The notes: a model not told the origin generated them from the sequence alone. A DNA stretch of 40,579 bases from Bacteroidota bacterium (GCA_018267315.1 JAFDYS010000031.1:1-40579), one strand, 5' to 3'; positions 31,818-40,543 are shown, numbered from the stretch's first letter. Numbers and translations are program-made.

Positions 31818-32921
31818 CTACTTTCTTGAATTGATGGCTGCTATGCTGCGGAGGCGTTCTTCTGCTATTTCGTTTGCCGCTTTGTAGGTCGGGATATTTT
31901 TCTTTTTGGCGTATTCAAAAATTTCAATCGTACGGTCGTAAATGCGTTCGCACTGTGCTTTAACCCGCTCGCGGTTGTACGTTTCCCATTCCGCACCAAC
32001 ATTTACCAAACCACCGGCATTGATCAGATAGTCGGGGGCATACAGGATTCCTTTGTCAACCAGTATTTGCCCGTGGATTTTTTCATCTTTCAATTGATTG
32101 TTTGCCGCACCCGCGATAATGTGGCATTTGAGGTGATCAATGGTATCGTCATTCACCGTGGCGCCGAGTGCGCAGGGCGCGTAAATGTCCACATCGGCTT
32201 CGTAAACTTTTTCCGTGCTTACCACATTCACCTTGTATTTTTTTGAAACTTCTGCAATGCGGTCTTCATAAATGTCTGCGACAAACACCACAGCACTTTC
32301 TTTAGCCAGGTGCGATACGAGGTATTCACCCACATGCCCCACGCCCTGCACCATTACCTTCTTGCCTTCAAGACTGTCATTGCCATACACTTCACTCGCT
32401 GCGGCCTTCATACCCATGTAAACACCATAAGCCGTAAACGGCGAAGGATCGCCGCCTCCGCCGAGGTACTCCGGCAACCCCGTTACAAATTTGGTTTCGC
32501 GCGAGATCCATTCCATATCCGCTGACGAAGTGCCCACGTCTTCGGCAGTGATGTATTTACCGCCGAGTGAATTCACGAATTTTCCATACCGGCGAAACAG
32601 CGCTTCGGATTTGTCTTTTCTTGAATCACCAATGATTACGGCTTTGCCACCACCCAAATGAAGGCCGGTTATTGCGGCTTTGTACGTCATGCCACGGCTG
32701 AGCCGCAGCGCATCGGTCAGCGCATCTTCTTCCTTTGCATAATTCCAGAATCGCGTGCCTCCCAGTGCCGGACCGAGTACGGTATTATGTACGGCAATAA
32801 TGGATTTCAAACCGGTTGCCTTGTCATAGCAGAACATCACCTGTTCATGTTCCATGGAAGTGATTTGACTGAAAATGGAAGGCGACACTTTTTCAGCAGG
32901 AGGAGTATTTACTTCAGCCAT
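31818..32921 (-). CDS. Leucine dehydrogenase (Glu/Leu/Phe/Val family)
   Basis: A 367-residue NAD-dependent amino-acid dehydrogenase; it interconverts branched-chain amino acids and their 2-oxo acids. The substrate lysines are K81 (RGMTYKAA) and K93 (LHLGGGKAV), the dinucleotide fold is MVQGVGHVGEYL, and the length fits leucine dehydrogenases, as does the DVGTSSADMEWI segment. ATG at 32921 replaces the earlier frame start at 33038, because the intervening 39 residues run through a perfect -7 box. It is divergent from the ABC exporter. Confidence 0.92.
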   Translation of the reverse strand: MAEVNTPPAEKVSPSIFSQITSMEHEQVMFCYDKATGLKSIIAVHNTVLGPALGGTRFWNYAKEEDALTDALRLSRGMTYKAAITGLHLGGGKAVIIGDSRKDKSEALFRRYGKFVNSLGGKYITAEDVGTSSADMEWISRETKFVTGLPEYLGGGGDPSPFTAYGVYMGMKAAASEVYGNDSLEGKKVMVQGVGHVGEYLVSHLAKESAVVFVADIYEDRIAEVSKKYKVNVVSTEKVYEADVDIYAPCALGATVNDDTIDHLKCHIIAGAANNQLKDEKIHGQILVDKGILYAPDYLINAGGLVNVGAEWETYNRERVKAQCERIYDRTIEIFEYAKKKNIPTYKAANEIAEERLRSIAAINSRK

Positions 32922-32965
32922 GAGCCCGGTAATTTTTGGTTTATTATTGCAACTAGAAGAGGGCT

Positions 32966-32973
32966 CAAAGGTA
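32966..32973 (-). promoter_or_regulatory. Bacteroidota -7 box TACCTTTG for leucine dehydrogenase
   Basis: A perfect TAnnTTTG match on the minus strand, 44 bases before the ATG at 32921. An ATTG at 32993-32996 stands 19 bases further back as a near -33 box. Confidence 0.65.
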
Positions 32974-33019
32974 AACCGAAATTTCAGAGCCGCAATTGAG
33001 CTAAACCCCGTTTGGTCGA

Positions 33020-34840
33020 ATGAAGCACCTCCGTTCACTCAATAAATATTTCTACAAATACCGGTGGCGGCTTATCCTGGGAATCATCTTCATCATTTGT
33101 GCGAACATTTTTGGAGTGTATTCACCGCAGGTGGTGCGACAGGCGGTTGATATGGTGGTTTCACAAATCAACTATTATCAATTTTACAAAGGGAGCGGCA
33201 ATGCTTCTGAATATCTCAGGGTTTTCGGTACCACTATTTTGTTTTTCGGGTTCGTGGTGGTTGCTCTTGCCATTGCCCGTGGCATCTTTATGTTCTTCAT
33301 GCGGCAAACCATTATTGTGATGTCGCGGCTTATTGAATACGATCAGAAGAATGAAATATACAATCACTACCAGCGGCTGCACCTTGATTTCTATAAGCGC
33401 AATAATACCGGCGACCTGATGTCACGCATCACCGAAGATGTTTCGCGGGCTCGCATGTACACGGGTCCGGCCGTCATGTACACCATCAATCTGGTGGTTC
33501 TGTTCATCCTGGTTATTTACACCATGATCCGTGTGAATGCTGAACTTACACTCTACACCGTGGCGCCACTGCCGGTACTGGGTCTAACCATTTTCTATGT
33601 GAATGGAATTATTGAAAGGAAGAGTGAGCAGATACAGCGGCAGCTCGCTTTCCTCACCACTGTTTCGCAGGAATCGTATTCCGGCATCCGCGTGATAAAG
33701 TCATATGTGCAGGAACGATTCATGAACCAATATTTCGAAAATGAAGCCGAGGTGTATAAAACGAAGACACTTGATCTTGCACGCACGGAGGCCATCTATT
33801 TCCCCGTGATATTTCTGCTGGTGGGATTGAGCACAGTTTCTACCATCTTCATTGGCGGAACTCAGGTGATTGAAGGAAAGATCACGCCCGGCAATATTGC
33901 AGAGTTTGTCATTTATATCAATATGCTCACCTGGCCTATTGCCTCGGTGGGATGGGTGATGGCACTGGTGCAAAGAGCTTCGGCATCGCAGAAAAGAATT
34001 GACGAGTTTATGGCTACACGACCAGACATCGTTTCACCTGACGTGGCGCCTGATGAGATTCATGGCGACATTGAATTCAGGCATGTATCATTCACGTATC
34101 CCAACACCGGGATCAGGGCGCTGAAAGATGTTTCCTTTCATCTGAAAAAGGGACAGCGCATGGCAGTTATCGGCCGAACGGGATCGGGTAAATCCACGCT
34201 GGCCCAATTACTGGTTCGTCTTTATGATCCCGATGAAGGGCAGGTGCTGATTGACGGAAAAAAGGTAAGAACATTCCATCTTGATTCGCTGAGAAAGCAA
34301 ATCGGGTATGTGCCGCAGGATGTGTTTCTGTTTTCTGATACCATTTCCGGAAATATCGTCTTTGGGTTAGAACGGTCTGATGTGAATGACGAACTTATTC
34401 GTGAAGCCGCGATGAATGCTTCCGTGCTGAATGACATTGAACAGTTGCCGAAAAAGTTTGAAACACTGGTTGGTGAACGGGGTGTCACACTATCCGGCGG
34501 ACAGAAGCAACGCATCTCCATTGCCCGGGCACTCATCAAAGAACCCCGGGTGATGATTTTTGATGATTGCCTGTCAGCTGTGGATGCACAAACCGAGCAA
34601 AACATCCTCACTTATCTGAATGAAGTGCTAACCGGAAAGACGGCCCTCATCATCACTCACCGCATATTCTCACTGCTCACTTTTGACAAAATCCTCGTGC
34701 TCGACCATGGAATGATTGCAGAGGAAGGAACCCATGATTCACTGGTGAACAAAGGCGGGTTGTATGCCGAGCTTTACGAAATGCAGCAACTGGAAGAACG
34801 CCGCGAAGCCGGCGCACCCGTCAACAGCCGGCCGGCTTAG
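33020..34840 (+). CDS. MsbA/MdlB-like ABC exporter (fused permease-ATPase)
   Basis: A 606-residue half-transporter that would work as a dimer. The membrane domain (about residues 1-320) has six hydrophobic helices and the coupling-helix region VSQESYSGIRVIKSYVQE. The ATPase has Walker A GRTGSGKST near residue 385, the Q-loop YVPQDVFLF, signature LSGGQKQRISIARAL near 491, Walker B VMIFDD and the H-loop ITHRIF. The usual catalytic Glu after Walker B is Asp (D516), as in the less active half of some heterodimeric exporters. Substrate unknown; lipid or drug export is typical. No terminator is seen before the DUF3276 gene. Confidence 0.92.
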   Translation: MKHLRSLNKYFYKYRWRLILGIIFIICANIFGVYSPQVVRQAVDMVVSQINYYQFYKGSGNASEYLRVFGTTILFFGFVVVALAIARGIFMFFMRQTIIVMSRLIEYDQKNEIYNHYQRLHLDFYKRNNTGDLMSRITEDVSRARMYTGPAVMYTINLVVLFILVIYTMIRVNAELTLYTVAPLPVLGLTIFYVNGIIERKSEQIQRQLAFLTTVSQESYSGIRVIKSYVQERFMNQYFENEAEVYKTKTLDLARTEAIYFPVIFLLVGLSTVSTIFIGGTQVIEGKITPGNIAEFVIYINMLTWPIASVGWVMALVQRASASQKRIDEFMATRPDIVSPDVAPDEIHGDIEFRHVSFTYPNTGIRALKDVSFHLKKGQRMAVIGRTGSGKSTLAQLLVRLYDPDEGQVLIDGKKVRTFHLDSLRKQIGYVPQDVFLFSDTISGNIVFGLERSDVNDELIREAAMNASVLNDIEQLPKKFETLVGERGVTLSGGQKQRISIARALIKEPRVMIFDDCLSAVDAQTEQNILTYLNEVLTGKTALIITHRIFSLLTFDKILVLDHGMIAEEGTHDSLVNKGGLYAELYEMQQLEERREAGAPVNSRPA

Positions 34841-34951
34841 CGGACATATGCCATCAAGCCCTGATCATCACCTGCTAAGCTCATGGTTCGGAGGAGATAT
34901 TACTCAAAAACATAACCCGCCGCATGACGGATACAATATGATAAAGGTGTT

Positions 34952-34959
34952 TATATTTG
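34952..34959 (+). promoter_or_regulatory. Bacteroidota -7 box TATATTTG for the DUF3276 gene
   Basis: A perfect TAnnTTTG match followed by C, 30 bases before the GTG at 34990. Confidence 0.65.
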
Positions 34960-34989
34960 CCATGAACCTATGAACTAAACGCAACTCCA

Positions 34990-35424
34990 GTGGATTACGA
35001 AAAGAAAGGCAACTCGAGACCTGAATCAGTTTTTTCAAGGAAGATCAAGGCGGGGAAAAGAAGAACCTATTTCTTCGACGTAAAGTCAACCAAGGCGAAT
35101 GATTACTTCCTCACCATTACCGAGAGCAAGAAGCGCCCCGATGACAGCTATGAACGGTTCAAAATTTTTCTTTACAAAGAAGACTTCAACAAGTTTATTG
35201 AAACCCTCACAGAAACCATTGATCACATCAAAAAGGAATTGATGCCCGACTTCGATTTTGATGCATTCAATCGCAGGGAGTTTCAGCAGGATTCGAATAA
35301 TAATTACAACGAGTCATCGGCTCCGGCAGAACCCAAACCGGAAGCTGCTCCGGAAGAACGCCCTATGCCGGACAATCCCCCTGCTCCCGATGTGCCGCCC
35401 GCTGAAGAAGATCTGAAGTGGTAA
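34990..35424 (+). CDS. DUF3276 PUR-domain nucleic-acid-binding protein
   Basis: A 144-residue cytoplasmic protein. Residues 1-85 form one PUR repeat, the fold shared with eukaryotic Pur-alpha: SVFSRKIKAGKRRTYFFDVKSTKANDYFLTITESKK followed by YERFKIFLYKEDFNKFIETLTETIDHI. Members bind single-stranded DNA or RNA. The last ~50 residues are low-complexity Pro/Ala/Glu. The start is GTG at 34990: an in-frame TGA lies upstream, and MDYEKKGN is the expected family N-terminus. It has its own promoter and terminator. Confidence 0.9.
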   Translation: MDYEKKGNSRPESVFSRKIKAGKRRTYFFDVKSTKANDYFLTITESKKRPDDSYERFKIFLYKEDFNKFIETLTETIDHIKKELMPDFDFDAFNRREFQQDSNNNYNESSAPAEPKPEAAPEERPMPDNPPAPDVPPAEEDLKW

Positions 35425-35444
35425 ACTTCAAATAAATGAACACT

Positions 35445-35476
35445 GAAAGCACCGGGATCCGGAGCTTTCTTTTTTC
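35445..35476 (+). terminator. Intrinsic terminator after the DUF3276 gene
   Basis: GAAAGC-A-CCGG and CCGG-A-GCTTTC pair around a GAT loop (one A-A mismatch), and six Ts follow. It lies 20 bases past the stop at 35424. Confidence 0.8.
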
Positions 35477-35503
35477 TGTGACTGTCAGCGATCAACTCTC
35501 GTA

Positions 35504-35511
35504 TATCTTTG
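35504..35511 (+). promoter_or_regulatory. Bacteroidota -7 box TATCTTTG for ychF
   Basis: A perfect TAnnTTTG match followed by C, 19 bases before the ATG at 35531. Confidence 0.7.
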
Positions 35512-35530
35512 CGCGCCTAAAATTTTATCA

Positions 35531-36628
35531 ATGGGATTGCAATGCGGTATTGTGGGGCTGCCGAACGTAGGGAAATCAACGCTGTTCAATGCACTGTCGA
35601 ATGCGAAAGCGCAGGCGGCTAATTTTCCGTTCTGCACCATTGAGCCCAATGTGGGAGTGATTTCCGTTCCCGATGACCGGCTGAATCAATTGGCCAAACT
35701 CGTGAACCCAAAGAAAGTAACGCCGGCCACAGTGGAGATTGTTGACATTGCAGGTCTGGTGAAAGGAGCGAGCAAAGGAGAGGGACTTGGTAACCAGTTT
35801 TTGGGAAATATCAGAAACGTGGACGCCATCATTCACGTGATTCGCTGCTTTGATGATGATAATGTGATACACGTGGATGGCAGCGTAAACCCGGTTCGCG
35901 ACAAGGAAATTATTGATGCGGAATTGCAGCTGAAGGATCTGGAATCCATTGAAAAAAAAATTGCCCGCATTGAGCGCGCTGCAAAATCAGGTGACAAAGA
36001 ACTGAAACGCGCGCTTGAAGTCACGGAGATTTACAAGCAGCATCTGATGAGCGGTAAGTCGGCACGCTCTGCCCCGGTGAGTAAAGAGGACCGTCAATAT
36101 GTTGCAGATGTTTTCCTCCTCACAGAGAAACCCGTGCTGTATGCCTGTAATGTGGACGAGCAATCAGCCGTTACCGGAAACAAGTATGTGGAACAGTTAA
36201 GAGAATCAGTGAAAGATGAGAATGCGGAAGTGTTGATTATTTCTGCTGCGATTGAAGCGGAGATTGCACAACTCGACAGTTATGAAGACCGGCTTTCATT
36301 CCTCAAAGACATGGGACTCGATGAACCCGGCGTCAACAAACTCATCCACGCATCATACCACCTGCTCAATCTTATTACATACTTCACAGCCGGCGAACAG
36401 GAAGTGCGCGCCTGGACGATTCACCGCGGCATGCTGGCTCCGCAGGCCGCCGGAGTTATTCATTCCGATTTCGAAAAAGGATTCATCCGCGCGGAAGTGA
36501 TTGCTTATGATGATTACGTCCAGTACCAAAGTGAAGCGGCCTGCCGTTCCGCCGGAAAACTCAGACTGGAAGGAAAAGAGTATGAAGTGAAGGATGGTGA
36601 TGTGATGCATTTCCTGTTCAATGTTTAA
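35531..36628 (+). CDS. ychF: Redox-regulated ATPase YchF (OLA1 family)
   Basis: A 365-residue P-loop protein that prefers ATP although it belongs to the Obg GTPase group, and binds ribosomes. Walker A is GLPNVGKSTLF, G3 is VDIAGLVKGASKGEGLGNQFL, the altered G4 position reads ACNVDE (lacking the NKxD of GTPases), and the C-terminal TGS domain ends VKDGDVMHFLFNV. The length is standard. It has its own promoter. Confidence 0.97.
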   Translation: MGLQCGIVGLPNVGKSTLFNALSNAKAQAANFPFCTIEPNVGVISVPDDRLNQLAKLVNPKKVTPATVEIVDIAGLVKGASKGEGLGNQFLGNIRNVDAIIHVIRCFDDDNVIHVDGSVNPVRDKEIIDAELQLKDLESIEKKIARIERAAKSGDKELKRALEVTEIYKQHLMSGKSARSAPVSKEDRQYVADVFLLTEKPVLYACNVDEQSAVTGNKYVEQLRESVKDENAEVLIISAAIEAEIAQLDSYEDRLSFLKDMGLDEPGVNKLIHASYHLLNLITYFTAGEQEVRAWTIHRGMLAPQAAGVIHSDFEKGFIRAEVIAYDDYVQYQSEAACRSAGKLRLEGKEYEVKDGDVMHFLFNV

Positions 36629-36716
36629 GATTGATGGTACACTGATGATACAGATACGGGGGATTAGTCCGGAATTTATCTGCGATAACCAGTTTTAATC
36701 AGCGCCATTCGCATTC

Positions 36717-36724
36717 TATTTTTG
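36717..36724 (+). promoter_or_regulatory. Bacteroidota -7 box TATTTTTG for hldD
   Basis: A perfect TAnnTTTG match only seven bases before the ATG at 36732, predicting an almost leaderless mRNA. Confidence 0.6.
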
Positions 36725-36731
36725 TTCAATC

Positions 36732-37763
36732 ATGATCGTAATAACAGGTGCCGCAGGATTTATCGGAAGTTGTTTGGTCGCACGGCTGAACGAAGAGAAG
36801 TTGTATCACCTCCTGCTCGTGGATGACTTTGGTTCAGAGAAAAAGAAACGCAACAACGAGAGCAAGCGATTTCTCAACATCATGGAGCGGAAAGAATTTC
36901 TCGAGTGGTGGGATTTGCAAAACGACTCTGTTGAATTTGTGTTTCACCTCGGTGCCCGTACAGATACAACGGAACATAATGTGGCGCTCTTCGATGATTT
37001 GAATGTCCGTTACTCGCAGGAGATCTGGAACCGTTGCACGAAATACCGTGTGCCGCTGGTGTATGCCTCTTCTGCCGCTACGTATGGTGCCGGTGAATTC
37101 GGCTATGATGATGATGTTTCCCTCATCCCCAAACTGAAGCCGCTGAATCCTTACGGCCGATCAAAGAATGAATTTGACAAGTGGGTTTTGTCACGGGCAA
37201 GTGAGCGAGCCAACTCCCCTCTCCCCGCGAGAGGGGTTGGGGGTGAGGAAGTCATTACAGAACAAAGTGCGCCTCCCTTTTGGTGCGGACTGAAATTCTT
37301 CAACGTCTTCGGACCGAATGAATACCATAAAGGAAGAATGGCATCAGTGGTTTTTCACGGCTTTAATCAGATAAAAGAGACAGGCAAGGTCAAACTCTTC
37401 CGCTCTCACCGGCCCGAATACAGGGATGGTGAGCAGCTGCGCGATTTTATTTATGTGAAGGATGTGGTGGATGTAATGGTATGGTTCATGAATCATCAGC
37501 AGCATTCCGGCATCTACAACCTGGGAACCGGAAAAGCCAGAACATTTTATGATCTCGCAGCATCCACTTTCCGCGCTTTGAACCTCGAACCCAACATCGA
37601 GTTCATTGACATTCCTGAAGATATCCGCGACTGGTATCAATATTTTACGGAAGCGAAAATGCAAAAGCTTCGCGGCATTGGTTACATGAAGCCATTTCAC
37701 TCTCTCGAAGAAGGAATTACGGAATATGTACAGGAATACCTCGTGAAGGATAAAGTGTGGTAA
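36732..37763 (+). CDS. hldD: ADP-L-glycero-D-manno-heptose 6-epimerase
   Basis: A 343-residue extended SDR enzyme; it epimerises ADP-D-glycero-D-manno-heptose to the L-glycero form for LPS inner core. The NAD(P) motif is ITGAAGFIGS, the catalytic Y141 and K145 lie in NPYGRSK, and the family signatures FFNVFGPNEYHKGRMASVVFH and YNLGTGKARTFYDLA are present. Between the YxxxK helix and CGLKFFNVFG there are about twenty more residues than I expect (roughly 156-181). Part of these (161-173) is encoded by an in-frame palindromic repeat at 37213-37249. The reading frame is kept and the active-site motifs are intact, so the enzyme may still fold with a surface loop. Confidence 0.93.
   Translation: MIVITGAAGFIGSCLVARLNEEKLYHLLLVDDFGSEKKKRNNESKRFLNIMERKEFLEWWDLQNDSVEFVFHLGARTDTTEHNVALFDDLNVRYSQEIWNRCTKYRVPLVYASSAATYGAGEFGYDDDVSLIPKLKPLNPYGRSKNEFDKWVLSRASERANSPLPARGVGGEEVITEQSAPPFWCGLKFFNVFGPNEYHKGRMASVVFHGFNQIKETGKVKLFRSHRPEYRDGEQLRDFIYVKDVVDVMVWFMNHQQHSGIYNLGTGKARTFYDLAASTFRALNLEPNIEFIDIPEDIRDWYQYFTEAKMQKLRGIGYMKPFHSLEEGITEYVQEYLVKDKVW
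37213..37249 (+). repeat. REP-like palindromic element inserted in hldD
   Basis: CCCCTCTC (37216-37223) and GAGAGGGG (37229-37236) are perfect arms around CCCGC, followed by TTGGGGGTGAGG. This pattern resembles the CT-rich palindrome dispersed through many bacterial genomes. Here it sits inside a gene and is translated in frame as NSPLPARGVGGEE. Confidence 0.65.
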
Positions 37764-37786
37764 ATGCGGCTTTAATTTCTCCGAAC

Positions 37787-38653
37787 TTACTGAACGATCC
37801 GCTCCAGTGCAAACCGGATCAATCGCTCCACCGTTTCCTGGTGATCGGTACTGAATTTCTTATCGGCACGGTTGGCTACTATGGCATTGAGTGAAACAGC
37901 TTCATGCCCCAGTATTCGGGATAGCCCGTAGATACCCGCAGTCTCCATTTCAAAATTGGTAAGCCGCGTGCTGCCGTATTCGAATGAAGTGAGGAGCTGA
38001 ATCAGGTTGGGGTAGGTGAGTTCTGTGCGAAGCATTCTTCCCTGTGGTCCGTAGAAGCCGGGGCATGTTACGGTGATTCCCCGTGTCATCCGGTCTTCAA
38101 ATAATGAAACAAGTTTTGGCGATGCTGATGCCATGTAAGGAATGAAATGCAGTTCATTCTTCTGTACATGATTCACAAAAGCGTGCAGCAGGTTTTTCTC
38201 TTCATCAGTATTGGACATGCGGTAGAAGTTGAGCAGGTTATCCAACCCGATGGCCGACTCGGAAACTACCCAGGTATCTACCGGCACATCATGCCGCATG
38301 GACCCCGATGTGCCGATGCGGATAAACTTCAGTGATTTCAATTCGCTCTTTGGCTCGCGTATATCCAGGTCAATATTGACGAGCGCATCCAGTTCGTGCA
38401 GTACGATGTCAATGTTATCCGTCCCGATGCCGGTGGAGATAACGGTGAGTCTCTTTCCGGCCAGGTAGCCCGTATGGGTCACAAATTCGCGGTGCTTGCG
38501 CACCACTTCCACATTCACAAAATATTTCGTGATTTGTTCCACCCGCGCCGGATCTCCCACCGTGATGATGGTATCGGCAATTTCTTCCGGGCGCAGATCA
38601 AGATGATAAACCGAACCGCGCGGGGTGATGATGAGTTCCGATTCGCCGATCAT
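37787..38653 (-). CDS. Nucleoside phosphorylase (uridine-phosphorylase-like)
   Basis: A 288-residue member of the PNP/UDP phosphorylase family, which cleaves nucleosides with phosphate for base salvage. The phosphate-binding GDPARVEQI, the STGIGTDNIDIVLHELDAL loop, IRIGTSGSM and the ribose-contacting NFEMETAGIYGLS motif are in order. Uridine preference is suggested by overall similarity but not decided. It is convergent with hldD (23-base gap) and divergent from the universal stress gene; the intervening 59 bases contain only near-consensus promoter boxes (TATATTTA and its opposite). Confidence 0.9.
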   Translation of the reverse strand: MIGESELIITPRGSVYHLDLRPEEIADTIITVGDPARVEQITKYFVNVEVVRKHREFVTHTGYLAGKRLTVISTGIGTDNIDIVLHELDALVNIDLDIREPKSELKSLKFIRIGTSGSMRHDVPVDTWVVSESAIGLDNLLNFYRMSNTDEEKNLLHAFVNHVQKNELHFIPYMASASPKLVSLFEDRMTRGITVTCPGFYGPQGRMLRTELTYPNLIQLLTSFEYGSTRLTNFEMETAGIYGLSRILGHEAVSLNAIVANRADKKFSTDHQETVERLIRFALERIVQ

Positions 38654-38712
38654 ATTTTGTAAGGTGGCTGTTCTTATATTTACCCACTATAAAGGTAAAA
38701 CCGAATTTCAGG

Positions 38713-39594
38713 ATGGCTAACACTACCCCCGTCACGCTTAAAAAGATTCTTGTGCCCATTGATTTCTCAGAGATTTCACTGGCGGCGCTCGATTATGCCG
38801 CCATGATTGCACAACTCGAGGATGCTGAAATCATTTTGCTGCATGTTTTTGAATCACACATGCAGAATGCGCTCCTCGAAATGCGGCTGGATATGGCTGA
38901 GATTATTGAGAAGGGTATTGAAGCGAAGTTTGCCGAGATCAAAGAGAAGAACTTAAACCTGGCAGGAATCAACATACGCTCCAAGGTAGCCGTGGGGAAG
39001 ATTCATGCTGAAATAAATCATATCGCTCATGAAGAAGAAGTTCGGCTCATTGTGATGGGCACGCACGGCGTTTCAGGAGTTACCAACATTGGCAAGTACG
39101 TGATCGGCTCCAATGCCTACCGCACCATCCTCAATGCGCCCTGCCCCATCATTACACTGCGTGAAGCGCCTACGCGCCGTGAAATCAGGAACATTCTCGT
39201 TCCGGTTGACAGCACACCCGAGTCCATGACGAAGATCGGCATTGCCATGCGCTGGGCTAAGTTTTTCAAGGCCCGTGTAAACCTGCTGGCCGTTACTGCT
39301 TTTTTTGAAGAGTTATATGTAGATGTGAAAGACGTAACCAACAAGGTGCACGAAGCCGAAGTCATGCTGAGGGACGAAGGGGTAGATGTTTCTGCCCACA
39401 TCATCCGCCATCATGCCCCTTCCGATTCCGTGCTTGAAGCTTCCGTCACACTGGGGGCTGACCTGGTGGTTATCGTATCAGGACAGGAATCGCAGATCAG
39501 TGAAATGCTCTTCGGTTCCACGGCTCGCAACATCATCAGCGAATCGCATGTGCCGGTGCTCAGCATCAACATTAAGTACTACGAAAACGATTAG
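38713..39594 (+). CDS. Tandem universal stress protein
   Basis: A 293-residue protein made of two UspA domains. Domain 1 (about residues 8-150) has KILVPIDFSEISLAALDYAA and an intact nucleotide motif GTHGVSGVTNIGKYVIGSNAYR (G-2x-G-9x-G-S). Domain 2 starts at RNILVPVDSTPESM; its loop reads SGQESQISEMLFGSTARNI, which lacks the first glycine pattern, so only domain 1 may bind ATP well. Stress-related roles are typical for the family. It ends six bases from the convergent VOC gene. Confidence 0.93.
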   Translation: MANTTPVTLKKILVPIDFSEISLAALDYAAMIAQLEDAEIILLHVFESHMQNALLEMRLDMAEIIEKGIEAKFAEIKEKNLNLAGINIRSKVAVGKIHAEINHIAHEEEVRLIVMGTHGVSGVTNIGKYVIGSNAYRTILNAPCPIITLREAPTRREIRNILVPVDSTPESMTKIGIAMRWAKFFKARVNLLAVTAFFEELYVDVKDVTNKVHEAEVMLRDEGVDVSAHIIRHHAPSDSVLEASVTLGADLVVIVSGQESQISEMLFGSTARNIISESHVPVLSINIKYYEND

Positions 39595-39600
39595 CAGGAT

Positions 39601-39984
39601 TTACTGCTGTGAATGCAGCGCCACCACGTTGCCTTCGCTGTCAATGAAGAAGGCCATGTAGCCAATGTCTTCGCCGATTGAAGTTTTCGGCATGATGATC
39701 TTTCCGCCGGCAGCTTCCACGCGGCTCAGCGCTTCGCTCAGATCGGGATTGCCGTTGAAGTACACCTTGGCGCCGTCAGCACTTGGTTTGTGCATTTCAC
39801 TTTGCACCAGCGCGCCTGATAGTTTGCCGTTGCCGTTTTCATAAGGAAACATGGCCATCTTCATTCCCATCATTTCCATCGTTTCCATCTCGATATTGAA
39901 AACGGTTTCATAGAATTTGCGGGCGCGGTCAATATCGTTCACTGATACTTCAAACCAGTTGAGAGTGTTGGTTGTTTTGTCCAT
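39601..39984 (-). CDS. VOC-family (glyoxalase-like) protein
   Basis: A 127-residue vicinal-oxygen-chelate protein with paired beta-alpha-beta-beta-beta units: NWFEVSVNDIDRARKFYETVFNIEM and, in the second half, AKVYFNGNPDLSEALSRVEAAGGKI followed by GYMAFFIDSEGNVVALHSQ. Glyoxalase, antibiotic-binding and uncharacterised members share this fold, so no substrate is assigned. ATG at 39984 replaces the earlier one at 40062, which would add 26 residues not seen in the family. Confidence 0.87.
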   Translation of the reverse strand: MDKTTNTLNWFEVSVNDIDRARKFYETVFNIEMETMEMMGMKMAMFPYENGNGKLSGALVQSEMHKPSADGAKVYFNGNPDLSEALSRVEAAGGKIIMPKTSIGEDIGYMAFFIDSEGNVVALHSQQ

Positions 39985-40290
39985 CGTTTTTTTTTTGAAA
40001 GGTGTAAAGAATGCGGCAGCGGATGAAATCTTTTTGCCAAAGATCGTGTGGCTTTCGACCAATGTGGGTTAGCGGAAGTTAACTTTCCATTATTAAAAGG
40101 ATGGATCGGCCGATACCTCCGGCCCGGCTCATGGAAAAGCGATGATGGCCGGTGATGCGGCTACGGACAAAAGGGGTGGTGAATAAAATGGAGTTGCAAA
40201 ACATTTGGAATTCATTTTTTTTTGACTTTCTTTATGTGATCAGAAACAAAAAATCTGTTCAACCACTCACCATCATCAAATCAAAATCCT

Positions 40291-40476
40291 ATGAATCGCA
40301 TCGAAGAACTCCGCGCCTACATCACTACCATGGAAGAGGATTTCATGAAGTTTTACGAGAAAGGAAATAATGCAGCCGGCACGCGCGCCCGCAAGGCCCT
40401 GCAGGGTTTGAAGAAACTCGCCAGCGATATCCGCAATGAGATTCAGTCCAAGAAGCAGGAAGGGAAGGCTCAGTAG
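40291..40476 (+). CDS. Histone-H1-like (Hc1-type) DNA-binding protein
   Basis: A 61-residue basic protein common in Bacteroidota and annotated as histone H1-like. The order is MNRIEELRAYITTMEEDFMKFYEKGNNAAGTRARKALQGLKKLASDIRNEI followed by a lysine-rich tail. The KGN.AAGTRARK core is the family hallmark. It probably binds DNA non-specifically and affects nucleoid packing. Upstream, 40063-40290 shows a T-rich stretch with TTGACTTTCTTTATG but no TAnnTTTG box. Confidence 0.9.
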   Translation: MNRIEELRAYITTMEEDFMKFYEKGNNAAGTRARKALQGLKKLASDIRNEIQSKKQEGKAQ

Positions 40477-40505
40477 TAGTGTAGCCCCGGAATTCCGCAA
40501 TTTTT

Positions 40506-40538
40506 ATCTGGTCACTGGCATTCAATCAGCGACCAGAT
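40506..40538. other. Inverted repeat between convergent gene ends
   Basis: ATCTGGTC (40506-40513) pairs perfectly with GACCAGAT (40531-40538), and CTG/CAG pairs inside. It lies between the histone-like stop and a probable minus-strand stop at 40544. Without a clear T-tract on either strand, it is only a candidate bidirectional terminator. Confidence 0.45.
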
Positions 40539-40543
40539 TGATG

